Under the pieces are notes generated by a model. The model saw only the letters and a list, made by a program, of their open reading frames with translations, did not search any database and was not told the origin of the DNA. The translations under genes and the position numbers were made by a program. A DNA stretch of 64,000 bases from 3107 sp965216225 (GTDB lineage Bacteria; Pseudomonadota; Alphaproteobacteria; Rhodobacterales; Rhodobacteraceae). Every line of letters begins with the position of its first letter. Position 1 is the first letter of the stretch. Location: the NCBI GenBank assembly GCA_965216225.1, contig CBDCFF010000034.1:124001-188000 (forward strand), in the 5' to 3' direction. Shown here piece after piece: positions 1 to 8,737 of the stretch.

Positions 1-891
1 GTCGCCGATGAATCTGGCATTGATGGGGCGCTCTGTCACGCCCCACCAGTCGGCCACGGTCATGCCGCGCGTAAGATCGGACCGGGTTTCGATTTCGACA
101 TTGATGTCACGGCCGGAAAAAAGCGTGGGATCAAGAAGACAGGCGATGACGCAAGGGGCGTGCAGGGGCGCGCCGGGGGAGGCGTATTTTCCCCTGTCAA
201 ATCTCTCGAAAAAGGCAGTCCAGTCGGCGATGGCGTTGCCGACCGGGGTCTGCATGGCGCGGAATTTCCCTGCGCGTTCGGCGGTGATCAGGGCCTTGTG
301 CGTCACATCAAGCGGCAGAAAAGTTACGCCGCACCCTGATTTCATTACAATATCAGCGGCTTCCGGGTCAACGTAAATGTTGAATTCTGCTGCGGGCGTG
401 ATGTTGCCAACCTCGAAATATGCGCCGCCCATCAGAATGATCCGGTCAATACGGCTTGCAATATCCGGGGCGCGGCTCAGGGCCGTGGCGATGTTCGTAA
501 GCGGTCCGAGCGGGCAGAGAGTGACCGTTCCCGCAGCTTCGGAGCGAAGGGTTTCTATAATGAAATCAACGGTATGTCTGGATTGCAGGGCCATGGTCGG
601 TTCGGGCAGGTCGTGACCGTCCAGACCAGTCTTGCCGTGGACATGTTCCGCAGTGACAAGAGGGCGTTCAAGCGGGGCGTCGCAGCCTGCAAAGACGGGG
701 ATGTCCTGGCGTTTCGCCAGTTCGCACACGATACGTGCATTGCGCGCCGTCAGGGCCAGTGGCACATTGCCCGCAACGGTGGTTATGCCAATCAGATCAA
801 TATCTTGCGGACTGGAGAGCGCAAGCAGGATGGCGACTGCATCGTCCTGTCCGGGGTCTGTATCAATGATGATCCTGCGCGCGGGTGCCAT
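1..891 (-). CDS. Nucleoside hydrolase, IunH/RihA family (C-terminus outside window)
   Basis: Reading from the ATG at 891 the protein begins MAPARRIIIDTDPGQDDAVA, the N-terminal calcium-binding aspartate cluster (DTDPGxDD) of inosine-uridine preferring nucleoside hydrolases. These enzymes split the N-glycosidic bond of ribonucleosides in nucleoside salvage. Family segments LCPLGPLTNIA and ILMGGAYFEVGNITP follow at the expected spacing. 297 codons are open to the window edge with no stop, so about 10-20 C-terminal residues are missing. It lies 80 bp downstream of the PP2C gene on the same strand, so read-through is possible, but nothing ties its function to that cluster. Substrate preference cannot be read from the sequence. 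Confidence 0.9.
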   Translation of the reverse strand, partial: MAPARRIIIDTDPGQDDAVAILLALSSPQDIDLIGITTVAGNVPLALTARNARIVCELAKRQDIPVFAGCDAPLERPLVTAEHVHGKTGLDGHDLPEPTMALQSRHTVDFIIETLRSEAAGTVTLCPLGPLTNIATALSRAPDIASRIDRIILMGGAYFEVGNITPAAEFNIYVDPEAADIVMKSGCGVTFLPLDVTHKALITAERAGKFRAMQTPVGNAIADWTAFFERFDRGKYASPGAPLHAPCVIACLLDPTLFSGRDINVEIETRSDLTRGMTVADWWGVTERPINARFIGD

Positions 892-971
892 GGCGCCTCC
901 TGTCCGGGGCAGACTGGGCAATGTCGCACGGGATGTCCAGACGAAAGCGGCTGTGGGCGGCGAAGAATGAG

Positions 972-1832
972 TTATGGCTGAAAGCTGGTGACAGCCCTGC
1001 GGGGCGGGGCGGCGGAGCCGTTCTTTTGCCCTGAATGCGGATCGTCGCCATGGCTATGTGGGAAAACCCTGATCACGGCCAGGGAAACGTTGTCCTGATC
1101 GGGATCGTTCAGTTCGTGAATGGCCTGCATCAGGGCATTTGCAATCCACTCGCTGTTCCTGTGGCGATGCCTGTTCAGAATTTCGCCGATCCGACCGTTT
1201 GACAGAAACTGGAGCCCATCGCTCGATACGATGACAATATCCCCCGGGCGAAGGATGACCGGTGGCCTGCCGCAGTCGATTTTCGGGATTTCCGCCCCCA
1301 TCAGAACAGAGGTCAGGCAATTCCGGTCCGGGTGATGGCGTGCGGTTTCCTCATCCAGCATCCCCGATTTCATCATCAGGTCGATTTGTGGCCCAAGCGA
1401 ATGATCTTCGTTGATCTGATGAAGTTCGCCGTCGCTGAACAGGAACAGCGGGGAATCCCCCACCGATACCCAGTGCAGCCGGTCGCCGGACAGGACCGGC
1501 GCAACCAGGGTCGTTCCCATTCCGGCAACATCGCTGTTGCGCGAAACATAGGACGCAATCGACCGATTGGCCGACAGTGTGGCGGCTCTGAGCATTTCGG
1601 GAATATCGTCGTCGGGCGGATTCCGGTTGTCCAGCTGCTCCCTGAGCGCGCCGGACACTTTCATGACGGCAATGCGACTGGCAATATCGCCCGCGTCGTG
1701 TCCCCCCATCCCGTCGGCAAGAACCACGAAGCCGGCGCCGTCTTCCCCGGAAAAGTCGATGGCGAGCGCGTCTTCCTGATGGTCTCGCCGCCCCTTGTCG
1801 ATGGCCGCCGCAACATCGTACATCATCGTCAT
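972..1832 (-). CDS. PP2C-family Ser/Thr protein phosphatase
   Basis: A 286-residue metal-dependent phosphatase. The start is placed at MTMMYDVAAA (ATG 1832) because the FHA stop lies 10 nt upstream; the second ATG at 1826 is also possible. The PP2C motifs appear in order: RDHQEDA near residue 17, ADGMGGH near residue 40, SVGDSPLFLF in the middle, SSDGLQFLSNG, and C-terminal DNVSLAVI. All metal-binding aspartates expected of the family are present, so it should be active. It is the third gene of the minus-strand kinase-FHA-phosphatase cluster with very short spacings, and its likely role (inference) is to reverse phosphorylation by the kinase encoded at 2610-3989. No signal peptide or membrane segment is visible, so it is cytosolic. 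Confidence 0.93.
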   Translation of the reverse strand: MTMMYDVAAAIDKGRRDHQEDALAIDFSGEDGAGFVVLADGMGGHDAGDIASRIAVMKVSGALREQLDNRNPPDDDIPEMLRAATLSANRSIASYVSRNSDVAGMGTTLVAPVLSGDRLHWVSVGDSPLFLFSDGELHQINEDHSLGPQIDLMMKSGMLDEETARHHPDRNCLTSVLMGAEIPKIDCGRPPVILRPGDIVIVSSDGLQFLSNGRIGEILNRHRHRNSEWIANALMQAIHELNDPDQDNVSLAVIRVFPHSHGDDPHSGQKNGSAAPPRRAVTSFQP

Positions 1833-1842
1833 CGCTGAATGC

Positions 1843-2601
1843 TCATCTGTCTGTCCAACTGAATTCCTGTCCGCAGAATGCGATGAAACGCAGGGTCGTT
1901 TCGCCGATCCGGACAAGATCCCCATGTGAAAGAATTTCGGTTGCCAGTACGGGTTTTCCATTCAGACGGACGATGTTGGATTTGCCGCCATAGCCAAGAT
2001 AGAAGGCGCGGGTTTCTTCGTCGAATGCGATGGCTGCGTGGTTGCTTCGGGAAATGCTGCTGTCCCCGAAATCGAGTTGAACGGCCTGATCGTCTCCGCG
2101 CCCGATCTGACAGACGCCATCATGAAGCGACAGACCGGCGCCGCGTCCGGGGCCTTCGACAATGACCAGCCAGCCAACGGGAAACATCGCTGTCGTCGCC
2201 ATCTTCTCATTCGCCGGATTGCCAAGAATGTCTTCGGTGCGGCCGTCCGACCGGTCGAAGCCAAGGAAGGTGGTCTTTACCCGGCTGGAGCGGCGCTTCG
2301 GCATCCCTGCGGTAGGCGCTGTCGGCGCGGCAGGGGCGGCAGAGGGCGGTTCATCGGCCGGTTCGATCCCGGATTCGGGACTGGTGATGCGATATGCGCG
2401 TTCCGGCTGGGCCGGAGCTTTCGGTGGCAACGAAGGGCCTCCCTCCATTTCGGGCTTCGGCGTGTCCTGCCGCTCTGTGATCTGCGCCGGTGGCGCGTTG
2501 CCGGTCGCGGCGTCTTTCTGCGTGTCATCCTGCGCGTGCCGGCCGTCGGCGGCAAGGGCGGTCCGGGCATTGCGCCCGGTCAGTCCTGCCAGGGGGCTCA
2601 T
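1843..2601 (-). CDS. FHA-domain phosphothreonine-binding protein
   Basis: A 252-residue protein starting at MSPLAGLTGRNA (ATG 2601), 8 nt after the kinase stop codon; the open frame extends upstream but overlaps the kinase. The first ~145 residues are a Pro/Ala-rich, low-complexity tether. The C-terminal ~110 residues carry an FHA domain: CQIGRGDDQ (the conserved GR), SSISRSNHAAI (the S..xxH signature that grips phosphothreonine) and IVRLNGKPV (the conserved N-G turn). FHA domains dock phosphothreonine peptides, so this is the probable reader or adaptor of the adjacent kinase. The tether contains several threonines that could be kinase targets (inference). Confidence 0.9.
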   Translation of the reverse strand: MSPLAGLTGRNARTALAADGRHAQDDTQKDAATGNAPPAQITERQDTPKPEMEGGPSLPPKAPAQPERAYRITSPESGIEPADEPPSAAPAAPTAPTAGMPKRRSSRVKTTFLGFDRSDGRTEDILGNPANEKMATTAMFPVGWLVIVEGPGRGAGLSLHDGVCQIGRGDDQAVQLDFGDSSISRSNHAAIAFDEETRAFYLGYGGKSNIVRLNGKPVLATEILSHGDLVRIGETTLRFIAFCGQEFSWTDR

Positions 2602-2609
2602 CCGTCTGA

Positions 2610-3989
2610 TCAAGGGTTTGTCTCCTGTCTTTCCTCGCGGGCGCTGCCGCTTTGATCGGTCTGCGCTTCGGGCGCAGTGTCGGGCGCGGTGTCGGGCGGC
2701 GTCTGTTCCTGCCCTGCCACCGGTGAAATCGCGCCATTGCCGCCCCGCAGGTAGCCGAACCCGGCAATCCCGGCGGCTGCAATTACCGATGCCGCCCGCA
2801 TCAGGCCGCCCTTCCTGCGGGGGGCAGGCGCGGTGTCCGGCTCCGCCCAAGGCCCGGCCTGCGCCTCGACCTGCGCCTCGCCCGGAGCTTCCGCAGGCTC
2901 CAGAGGCGCGGTCGCCTGTTTCCTTTCGCTGTTCCTGGCCAGCCTCGCCTGCAATTCCGCTTCTTCTTCAAGCAGCCTGGCAATCGCCATTTCGGGGTTG
3001 CCGTCTATCGCAGTATCCGCATCCGCATCGCCGTTGCCATCCGGCATATCCGGCATGTCCAGCATGTCCAGCCATTCCCCGGCGGATTGCAGGCGCTCTC
3101 CGGGCAGGATCTTCATGGCCCTGTCGATGGCTTCAAGAAAGTTCGGGGGAAACCCTTGCACGTTCCCCGCAAGCGGTTCGCACGGGTCCGGGCGGCTCTC
3201 GGCCAGCGCGGCCAGTCGCGCCTGCCCATTCACCGGGGCAATCCCCTTTATGACATGGTAGAGCGATGCGGCAAGGGCGTAAAGGTCGCTCCACGCGCCC
3301 TGTTCGCCGCCGGCAATATAGAATTCCTGGGGCGAATAGCCGTCTTTCACAACCCGCAATGCCGACAATGCGCGATTGGTCCCGGACGCATGTTCGCGCG
3401 CCGCGCCGAAGTCTATGAGGATCGGCTCTCCATCCCTGCCCAGCAGAATGTTGTCCGGCGAAATATCGCGATGCAGGACACCGTGCCGATGCACAAAGCC
3501 GATGGCCGACAGAATTTTCCGCGTGATGGCGACGATCTGCCCTTGCGTCAATACGAAGTCCGGGTCATCGACAACGTCAAGCAGATCCTTTCCGTCGATA
3601 AAGTCGATGGCCATGTAAGCGGTTTCATTGTCCTGAAACACCTGATGCACGCCGACGATGTTCGGGTGAACCAGTCTGGACAGGCTGCGCGCCTCCTGAA
3701 CGAACAACCTGATGATGGACTTCAGTTCGCCCTGACACGCGCGCGACCGCGCACTTACGGTCGTCTTGGTCCGGCGGCAGAAAGCGCCGGGGAAGCATTC
3801 CTTGATCACGACTTTCCGATCCAGGCTGTCGCGCGCCAGATATGTGATGCCAAAGCCGCCGTTGTTCAGGAAACGTGTAATCGTATATTGCCCGTGCAGC
3901 AGTTCCGTGCCGGGCGGAAGCTCGTCAACCTCATTGACCTCAGCGCCTGCTTCAATTTCAGCGTTCCCGCCAAGTTCCCGTTGCGCCAT
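2610..3989 (-). CDS. Hanks-type Ser/Thr protein kinase with C-terminal membrane segment
   Basis: A 459-residue protein from ATG 3989 (MAQRELGG), preceded by GGGGGTG as ribosome-binding site; in-frame codons further upstream are not needed for the fold. The kinase domain spans roughly residues 35-300: glycine loop GGFGITY (44-50), ATP-anchoring lysine in VVIKE (63), catalytic loop HRDISPDN (173-180) and DFGAAR (193). The loop lysine of the usual HRDxK is serine here, a pattern I recall from other proteobacterial kinases. A Glu/Ala/Pro-rich linker follows, then one hydrophobic helix (about residues 395-415) and an acidic Thr/Pro-rich tail. It would be an inner-membrane kinase with a cytoplasmic catalytic domain. 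It heads the minus-strand operon (kinase, FHA, PP2C) and is divergent from the GTPase operon. Confidence 0.93.
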   Translation of the reverse strand: MAQRELGGNAEIEAGAEVNEVDELPPGTELLHGQYTITRFLNNGGFGITYLARDSLDRKVVIKECFPGAFCRRTKTTVSARSRACQGELKSIIRLFVQEARSLSRLVHPNIVGVHQVFQDNETAYMAIDFIDGKDLLDVVDDPDFVLTQGQIVAITRKILSAIGFVHRHGVLHRDISPDNILLGRDGEPILIDFGAAREHASGTNRALSALRVVKDGYSPQEFYIAGGEQGAWSDLYALAASLYHVIKGIAPVNGQARLAALAESRPDPCEPLAGNVQGFPPNFLEAIDRAMKILPGERLQSAGEWLDMLDMPDMPDGNGDADADTAIDGNPEMAIARLLEEEAELQARLARNSERKQATAPLEPAEAPGEAQVEAQAGPWAEPDTAPAPRRKGGLMRAASVIAAAGIAGFGYLRGGNGAISPVAGQEQTPPDTAPDTAPEAQTDQSGSAREERQETNP

Positions 3990-4628
3990 TGCGACACCCC
4001 CGCTTCCATATCCCCGGCCTTGCCCGCCGGGCTTTCCTGAACTGAAAACAGCCCTGGTGTCATTGGTTGGCCAGGAAACCGGCAAAAGTTGGGCGCGAAA
4101 GGGATTTAATGTGGAAATGCGCTTCGATGAAGCGAAGTCTTCAGGTTAAACTATTGCGAATAAACATCAAAAAAAGGCTGCATTGCGGCAGCGGAAACCG
4201 GATGGCGGCAACAGGACACGTTGCCAACACGATTTTGCCACAAAGGCCGGATAGCGCTTGGGCTTCGGGGCCGTGAGTCCAATGCGCCGGATGGGCGCTG
4301 GCATGGTGGCTCCGATGAAGCAATTCCGGCAGAAAGGCGGGACAATGAACAGGATCGCCAAAGTCGTCAGACACCCAAGCGCAGAATTGGAAGCGTGCGC
4401 CGCCTCTGCGTTTAATATTTTGAAAACAAAAGATAAAATTGTATCCAGGCCACGGCTGCCGATTTTGGCCGAACGCCCCGGCCTGCGGATGGCGGGGCCG
4501 GGTTCGCCGGGGACCGGAGCGTGGCGAAGATCGCTTCGGGGCACTTTGTCGACAGGGAATCGATTCGAAAACGTGCGCGCGGCAGGCAGTGCGCTGCTCT
4601 GAATTTTGCATGGCAACCAGGTGACAGT
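3990..4628. promoter_or_regulatory. 639-bp divergent intergenic region between kinase and GTPase operons
   Basis: No convincing gene is seen in this gap. Short open frames exist on both strands but have no recognisable domain or codon bias. An AT-rich island at about 4408-4444, containing TTTAATATTTTGAAAAC, stands out from the GC-rich surroundings and is the best place for a promoter of the plus-strand GTPase operon. I could not pair a clean -35 and -10. The length is unusual for divergent operons in such a compact genome and leaves room for a regulatory site or small RNA. Confidence 0.4.
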
Positions 4629-6656
4629 ATGCAGAAAGTACCAAATTCCTACCTTCTGAGAGCGGGAAACAAAGCCATCCAATCCCAGCGAGAGGCATTT
4701 CAGAACCTGTCGGAGCGCCTTGCGCAACTGGCATTGGCCGCGGATGCGCGAACCGCTGCGCGGGCGGCGGCGTTGCGCGCGCGCCTGGACGGTTTTGCGG
4801 CCAGGGTCATCCTGGTGGGTCAGGTCAAGGCCGGTAAAACGGCGCTGACCAATGTTCTGGCGGGCCGGCCGGGGCTGCTGCCTTCCGATGTCAACCCGTG
4901 GACATCGGTCGTTACCAACATTCTGATGAACGGCAGGCCGCAGCGCGCCGGAGAAGACGAACAGGTGAAGGCGTCCTTTACGTTCTTCAACCGCAACGAG
5001 TGGGACACGCTGATGGTCGGGGGCGGTCGTCTGGGTGAGCTGGCGGCCCGGGCCGGGGCGTCGGAGGAGGCGCTTGAAGTGCAGCGTCAGATCGAGGAGA
5101 TGCGCAGGAAAACCGAGACCCGCCTCGGTCGGCATTTTGAACTGCTGCTGGGGCAAAGCCATGATTACGGCTATGTCGATACCGAACTCATGGAACGCTA
5201 TGTCAGCCTTGGGGACGAAGACGATTCCGCCGATGTGAGTTCAAGGACCGGGCGGTTTGCCGATATTACGAAATCGGCGGACCTCTTCCTTGATGTGCCC
5301 GAATACGGGATGCCGCTGCATCTGTGCGACACCCCCGGCGTGAACGATACATTCATGATGCGAGAGCAGATCACGATGCGCAGCCTGCGGGGGGCGGAAC
5401 TGTGCGTGGTGGTTCTGTCGGCGCATCAGGCGCTGTCCACCGTTGATCTGGCGCTGATGCGGATCATTGCCACCATGGAAAGGCGACAGATCATCCTGTT
5501 CGTGAACCGTGTCGATGAATTGCATGACCCTGCCCGGCAGATACCCGAAATTCGGCAGGGCGTCAGAAATGCACTGATCGCGAACAGGGTCGAAAGCGAC
5601 GTGCCGATAATCCTTGGCAGCGCGAAGTGGGCGGAAACCGCACTTCTCGATGATCCCGGCGTGTTGCATCGGGATTCCGCCCGGACGCTCGAGTCCTGTC
5701 TGGAGACGCTGACACCCGGTCCGGGCGAAGGTCATCCCGACATGATCTGGCGCGCATCCGGCATGACGGACCTGCTGAGCGCCATCGCCGAGCGCGTCAG
5801 CGCAGGGAGCGCCCGGCACATCTACGAAAAGATCGGCCGAAATGCCCGCAATCTGGCGAACGAGGCCCGCGCCGTTATTGCCGCAGACCAGAGCCGCGCT
5901 TCCGGGGTATCCGCAGTCACGGTGGAAGGTGTGGATTTTGTGTCTTCCGTTCAACAGGTTGCAGCCCATTTTGAAAGTGAGCTTGAGGCGATTTGCACGA
6001 CGCTGCACGAAAACCTCATGGCGCGTATGGAAAAGGCGCAGGACGGATTTGTGCGTCGCGCCACGGATTCCCTGATCAGCCATTTCGAACGCCATGGCGA
6101 ACAGGGCACATGGCAATACGATCCTGCCGGTTTGCGTGTCCTTCAGCGCTCGGCGTATCTGGGATTTTCGCGGGCGCTGAATCAGCGGGTCGGGGCGCTG
6201 CTGGCGGAGGCGTCGCGGAACATGGAGGCCGTATATCGCTCTGCCCTTGGCGACCGGCTTGCGGATTTCCGGATCGAGCCGCCGCAAGCGCCGCAGGTGC
6301 CGCCCCCGGTGGGGCTGGGCAAGACAATCGCACTGGACCTGCAAGGCAACTGGTGGCGCCGGTGGTGGCAGCGTCGCCGCGGCTTTGAATCGTCGGCGCC
6401 GGAATATTCCCGGCTGATCCGCGCCGAAACGCAAACCATTCTGAATGAACTCGACACATCTCAGGTGCGCCCGGTTCTGACCGAGTGCCGCTCTGTCTAC
6501 AGGGGCTTTGTCGAAGAACATGTGGAAACGGTCAGACGGCTGGCCGGGACAGACGACACCGATGCGAGGGCAGAGATGGTGTCGTCGGCACGGGCATCGC
6601 AATCGTCCGCCGTGTTCGATGAAATTCTGAAAGACCTGGAAGACCAGGCGGCTTGA
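4629..6656 (+). CDS. Dynamin-like large GTPase 1
   Basis: A 675-residue protein from ATG 4629, with AGGTG five bases upstream. P-loop GQVKAGKT lies at residues 64-71, G3 DTPGVND near 234 and G4 NRVDE near 293, giving a complete large GTPase domain. A long helical C-terminal half follows, as in bacterial dynamin-like proteins. An amphipathic, Trp/Arg-rich patch (WWRRWWQRRRGF) near residue 580 could insert into a membrane surface (inference). There is no signal peptide or obvious transmembrane helix. It is the first gene of the plus-strand operon, 11 nt before GTPase 2; tandem pairs of large GTPases are typical of bacterial dynamins that form heteromers. The role in this organism is unknown. 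Confidence 0.85.
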   Translation: MQKVPNSYLLRAGNKAIQSQREAFQNLSERLAQLALAADARTAARAAALRARLDGFAARVILVGQVKAGKTALTNVLAGRPGLLPSDVNPWTSVVTNILMNGRPQRAGEDEQVKASFTFFNRNEWDTLMVGGGRLGELAARAGASEEALEVQRQIEEMRRKTETRLGRHFELLLGQSHDYGYVDTELMERYVSLGDEDDSADVSSRTGRFADITKSADLFLDVPEYGMPLHLCDTPGVNDTFMMREQITMRSLRGAELCVVVLSAHQALSTVDLALMRIIATMERRQIILFVNRVDELHDPARQIPEIRQGVRNALIANRVESDVPIILGSAKWAETALLDDPGVLHRDSARTLESCLETLTPGPGEGHPDMIWRASGMTDLLSAIAERVSAGSARHIYEKIGRNARNLANEARAVIAADQSRASGVSAVTVEGVDFVSSVQQVAAHFESELEAICTTLHENLMARMEKAQDGFVRRATDSLISHFERHGEQGTWQYDPAGLRVLQRSAYLGFSRALNQRVGALLAEASRNMEAVYRSALGDRLADFRIEPPQAPQVPPPVGLGKTIALDLQGNWWRRWWQRRRGFESSAPEYSRLIRAETQTILNELDTSQVRPVLTECRSVYRGFVEEHVETVRRLAGTDDTDARAEMVSSARASQSSAVFDEILKDLEDQAA

Positions 6657-6667
6657 GGAGCAACCGG

Positions 6668-8257
6668 ATGTCGCAGAATGAAGCGCAGAATGAAGTGCAG
6701 AATGAGGCAAGGAGTGAGGCAACGGCAATGAAAGGCTCCAGACCCTGCTTTGCGTTGATGGGGGAGTTCAGCGCCGGCAAGACCACGCTGATCAACTTTC
6801 TGCTGGGGCAGGAAATCCTGCCCACGCAGGTCACGGCGACGCATGTTCCTCCGGTCTGGATCAGCCATGGCGACGGCGATCCGTATTACATCGATTCCGG
6901 CAATGAACGGCATGATGCGGATATTGGCGACATCCAGTCGCTTGAGGTCGGGAATGTCCGCTATGTCAGGGTCTTTTCCGAAGCCGGGATCCTGCGGGGC
7001 ATGGATATGATCGACACGCCCGGCATTTCGGACCCCGGTATTCCGAAATTTCACAGGGAAACCGCGACCGACCATGCCGATGCGGTCATCTGGTGTACTC
7101 ATGCAACGCAGGCCTGGCGCGAGAGTGAGCGCAGCGCCTGGATGACGACCCCCGAGGCGCTGCGCAGACGCAGCATCCTTCTGGCGACCCGGTCGGACAA
7201 GCTGGACGAGCGCAGCCGGGAGCGGGTGCGCAAACGCCTGCTGCGCGAGGCGGGGGATTTGTTCGGCAGCATCATCATGTTTTCGGCGACCGACGCCCTG
7301 ATGGCCGTGCAGCGGGAAGATGGTGCGGAACTGCTGGCAAGCAGCGGCGGGAAAGAGTTGCGACAGATTTTGCAAGACACGGCAGTCGCGATCAGGGGGG
7401 CGGACGGCAAGGCCGGTTCCGATGTCGCGTCAACGGGGCAGGTGGCCGAAACCGGCGATGTTTCCGTCATTCGCCCCAATCGGGTTCAGCGCGCGGGCCA
7501 GCCTGATCGTGGCAGGGTCGCAGCCGAAGAGCCAGAGACCGTGCGCGACCGGCCCCTGGATGTCGGGCGGCCGGAAGGCGCGGAAGGCGCATCGGCCAAC
7601 CTGCTGCATGACCATCCGCAAGAACCCGAAGGCATGAGCGCGCCGGAAATCCCCGACGAACCGGGCGACCCGCCGGATGACGACCTTCCGGCCATCGCGC
7701 CTTTGGTCCCGGCGATGGGTGCCGACACATTTCACGCCATTGACGAAGCGGGCGAAAGCGACCGGGGCGATGGTGTCGTTTCCGATCTCCCCGATTGCAT
7801 CGCTGATGAGGACGACACTTCCGAAGAGGCGGATTTTGCCGGGATGGAACCGGTCGAAATGGAGCCGGTTGCCGACGATGATGATGAAGATGAAGACGGC
7901 AATGAAGATGAAGACGGCGATGAAGACACGCTGCGCTCTGTCGAGGAAATGTTGCGCATCGCGCCGCCTGCCCGCGATGACGGCGCAGAGCCGGACGGTG
8001 CAGAGCCGGACGGTGCGGCATCCGATGCGGCTGCGCGCGCTCGGGGCACGGAGCCCGTCAGCGCACACGCGCTGTGGTCGCGGACGCTGGCGGAATGCGA
8101 GGTGGAAACCGTATCGGATGTCCTGAGGGCGGTCGGACGGTTCATCGAGGCGCTGGAGGCGCACGGCATGTTCGCCGCGCCGTCCCGCGACATGACAGGC
8201 GACGCCCCGGCGCCCTCGGAACGGAATGAAAATCCGGGCTGGCGCATGATGGGCTAG
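6668..8257 (+). CDS. Dynamin-like GTPase 2 with long acidic tail
   Basis: A 529-residue protein; ATG 6668 follows GAGGAG and lies 11 nt after the GTPase 1 stop. A small repeat rich in QNEA opens the protein. P-loop GEFSAGKTT is at 32-40, G3 DTPGISD near 116 and G4 TRSDKLD near 174. The GTPase core ends near residue 240. The remainder is a disordered linker with a strongly acidic block (DDDDEDEDGNEDEDGDED, near residue 410) and an EPDG repeat, then a short helical segment of about 70 residues with SAHALWSRTLAECE. No helical stalk long enough for a classical dynamin is present, so it may depend on GTPase 1 as partner (inference). Confidence 0.82.
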   Translation: MSQNEAQNEVQNEARSEATAMKGSRPCFALMGEFSAGKTTLINFLLGQEILPTQVTATHVPPVWISHGDGDPYYIDSGNERHDADIGDIQSLEVGNVRYVRVFSEAGILRGMDMIDTPGISDPGIPKFHRETATDHADAVIWCTHATQAWRESERSAWMTTPEALRRRSILLATRSDKLDERSRERVRKRLLREAGDLFGSIIMFSATDALMAVQREDGAELLASSGGKELRQILQDTAVAIRGADGKAGSDVASTGQVAETGDVSVIRPNRVQRAGQPDRGRVAAEEPETVRDRPLDVGRPEGAEGASANLLHDHPQEPEGMSAPEIPDEPGDPPDDDLPAIAPLVPAMGADTFHAIDEAGESDRGDGVVSDLPDCIADEDDTSEEADFAGMEPVEMEPVADDDDEDEDGNEDEDGDEDTLRSVEEMLRIAPPARDDGAEPDGAEPDGAASDAAARARGTEPVSAHALWSRTLAECEVETVSDVLRAVGRFIEALEAHGMFAAPSRDMTGDAPAPSERNENPGWRMMG

Positions 8258-8338
8258 TTCGCAAATTGTTCGGGAAAATGGCCCGGCAGATGGCTTTCTG
8301 CCTTCCGGGTCTTGTCAATGTGGTGGGTGCAAGGGCAG

Positions 8339-8722
8339 ATGTCGCTGAAAGAAGCCTTGAAACGGGGGTTGGAGATCGTTCCGACGTGCAAGGCCCTTTG
8401 TTATGTGGATTTCCGTTCCGGGCTTGTGCTGGGCAAGGCAAGCCGCAGAGTTGTGCCACAGGAAGAATTCGACCGGATGGCCGACAGCGCCGCACGCCTG
8501 TTCTGCCGCGATGCCGGACTGACGCGGTTATCGGCATCAGGCGCCGGTCTGGATCAGTTCGCGGTCCTTGGCCGGGCCGCGCTGCATGTCTTTGCCCGTG
8601 CCATGGATGAACCCGACCACGCCCTTTGCTATCATTGCGGGTTGTGGGGCGATATGTCGTCGATACCGGATGCCGTGCGCGCCCACCGCGAGAGCGTCGC
8701 GCAATCGTTTTCGGACACCTGA
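8339..8722 (+). CDS. Small protein, possibly roadblock/LC7-like
   Basis: A 127-residue protein from ATG 8339 with AAGGG upstream. The layout resembles a roadblock/LC7 fold: an N-terminal helix (SLKEALKRGLEIVPT), a strand with a glycine turn (ALCYVDFRSGLVLGKA), a long central helix, then two strands (GLDQFAVLGRAALHVFARA). In known systems roadblock proteins such as MglB pair with small GTPases. That assignment here rests on pattern and GTPase neighbours, not on a diagnostic motif. Its stop is immediately followed by the start region of the next gene, so the two are translationally linked. Confidence 0.5.
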   Translation: MSLKEALKRGLEIVPTCKALCYVDFRSGLVLGKASRRVVPQEEFDRMADSAARLFCRDAGLTRLSASGAGLDQFAVLGRAALHVFARAMDEPDHALCYHCGLWGDMSSIPDAVRAHRESVAQSFSDT

Positions 8723-8737
8723 GTGCCTGGGATGGGA

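Noticed and set aside
4141..4602. Short open frames on both strands in the kinase/GTPase intergenic region
   Set aside because: No ribosome-binding site, no domain, and mutually overlapping frames.
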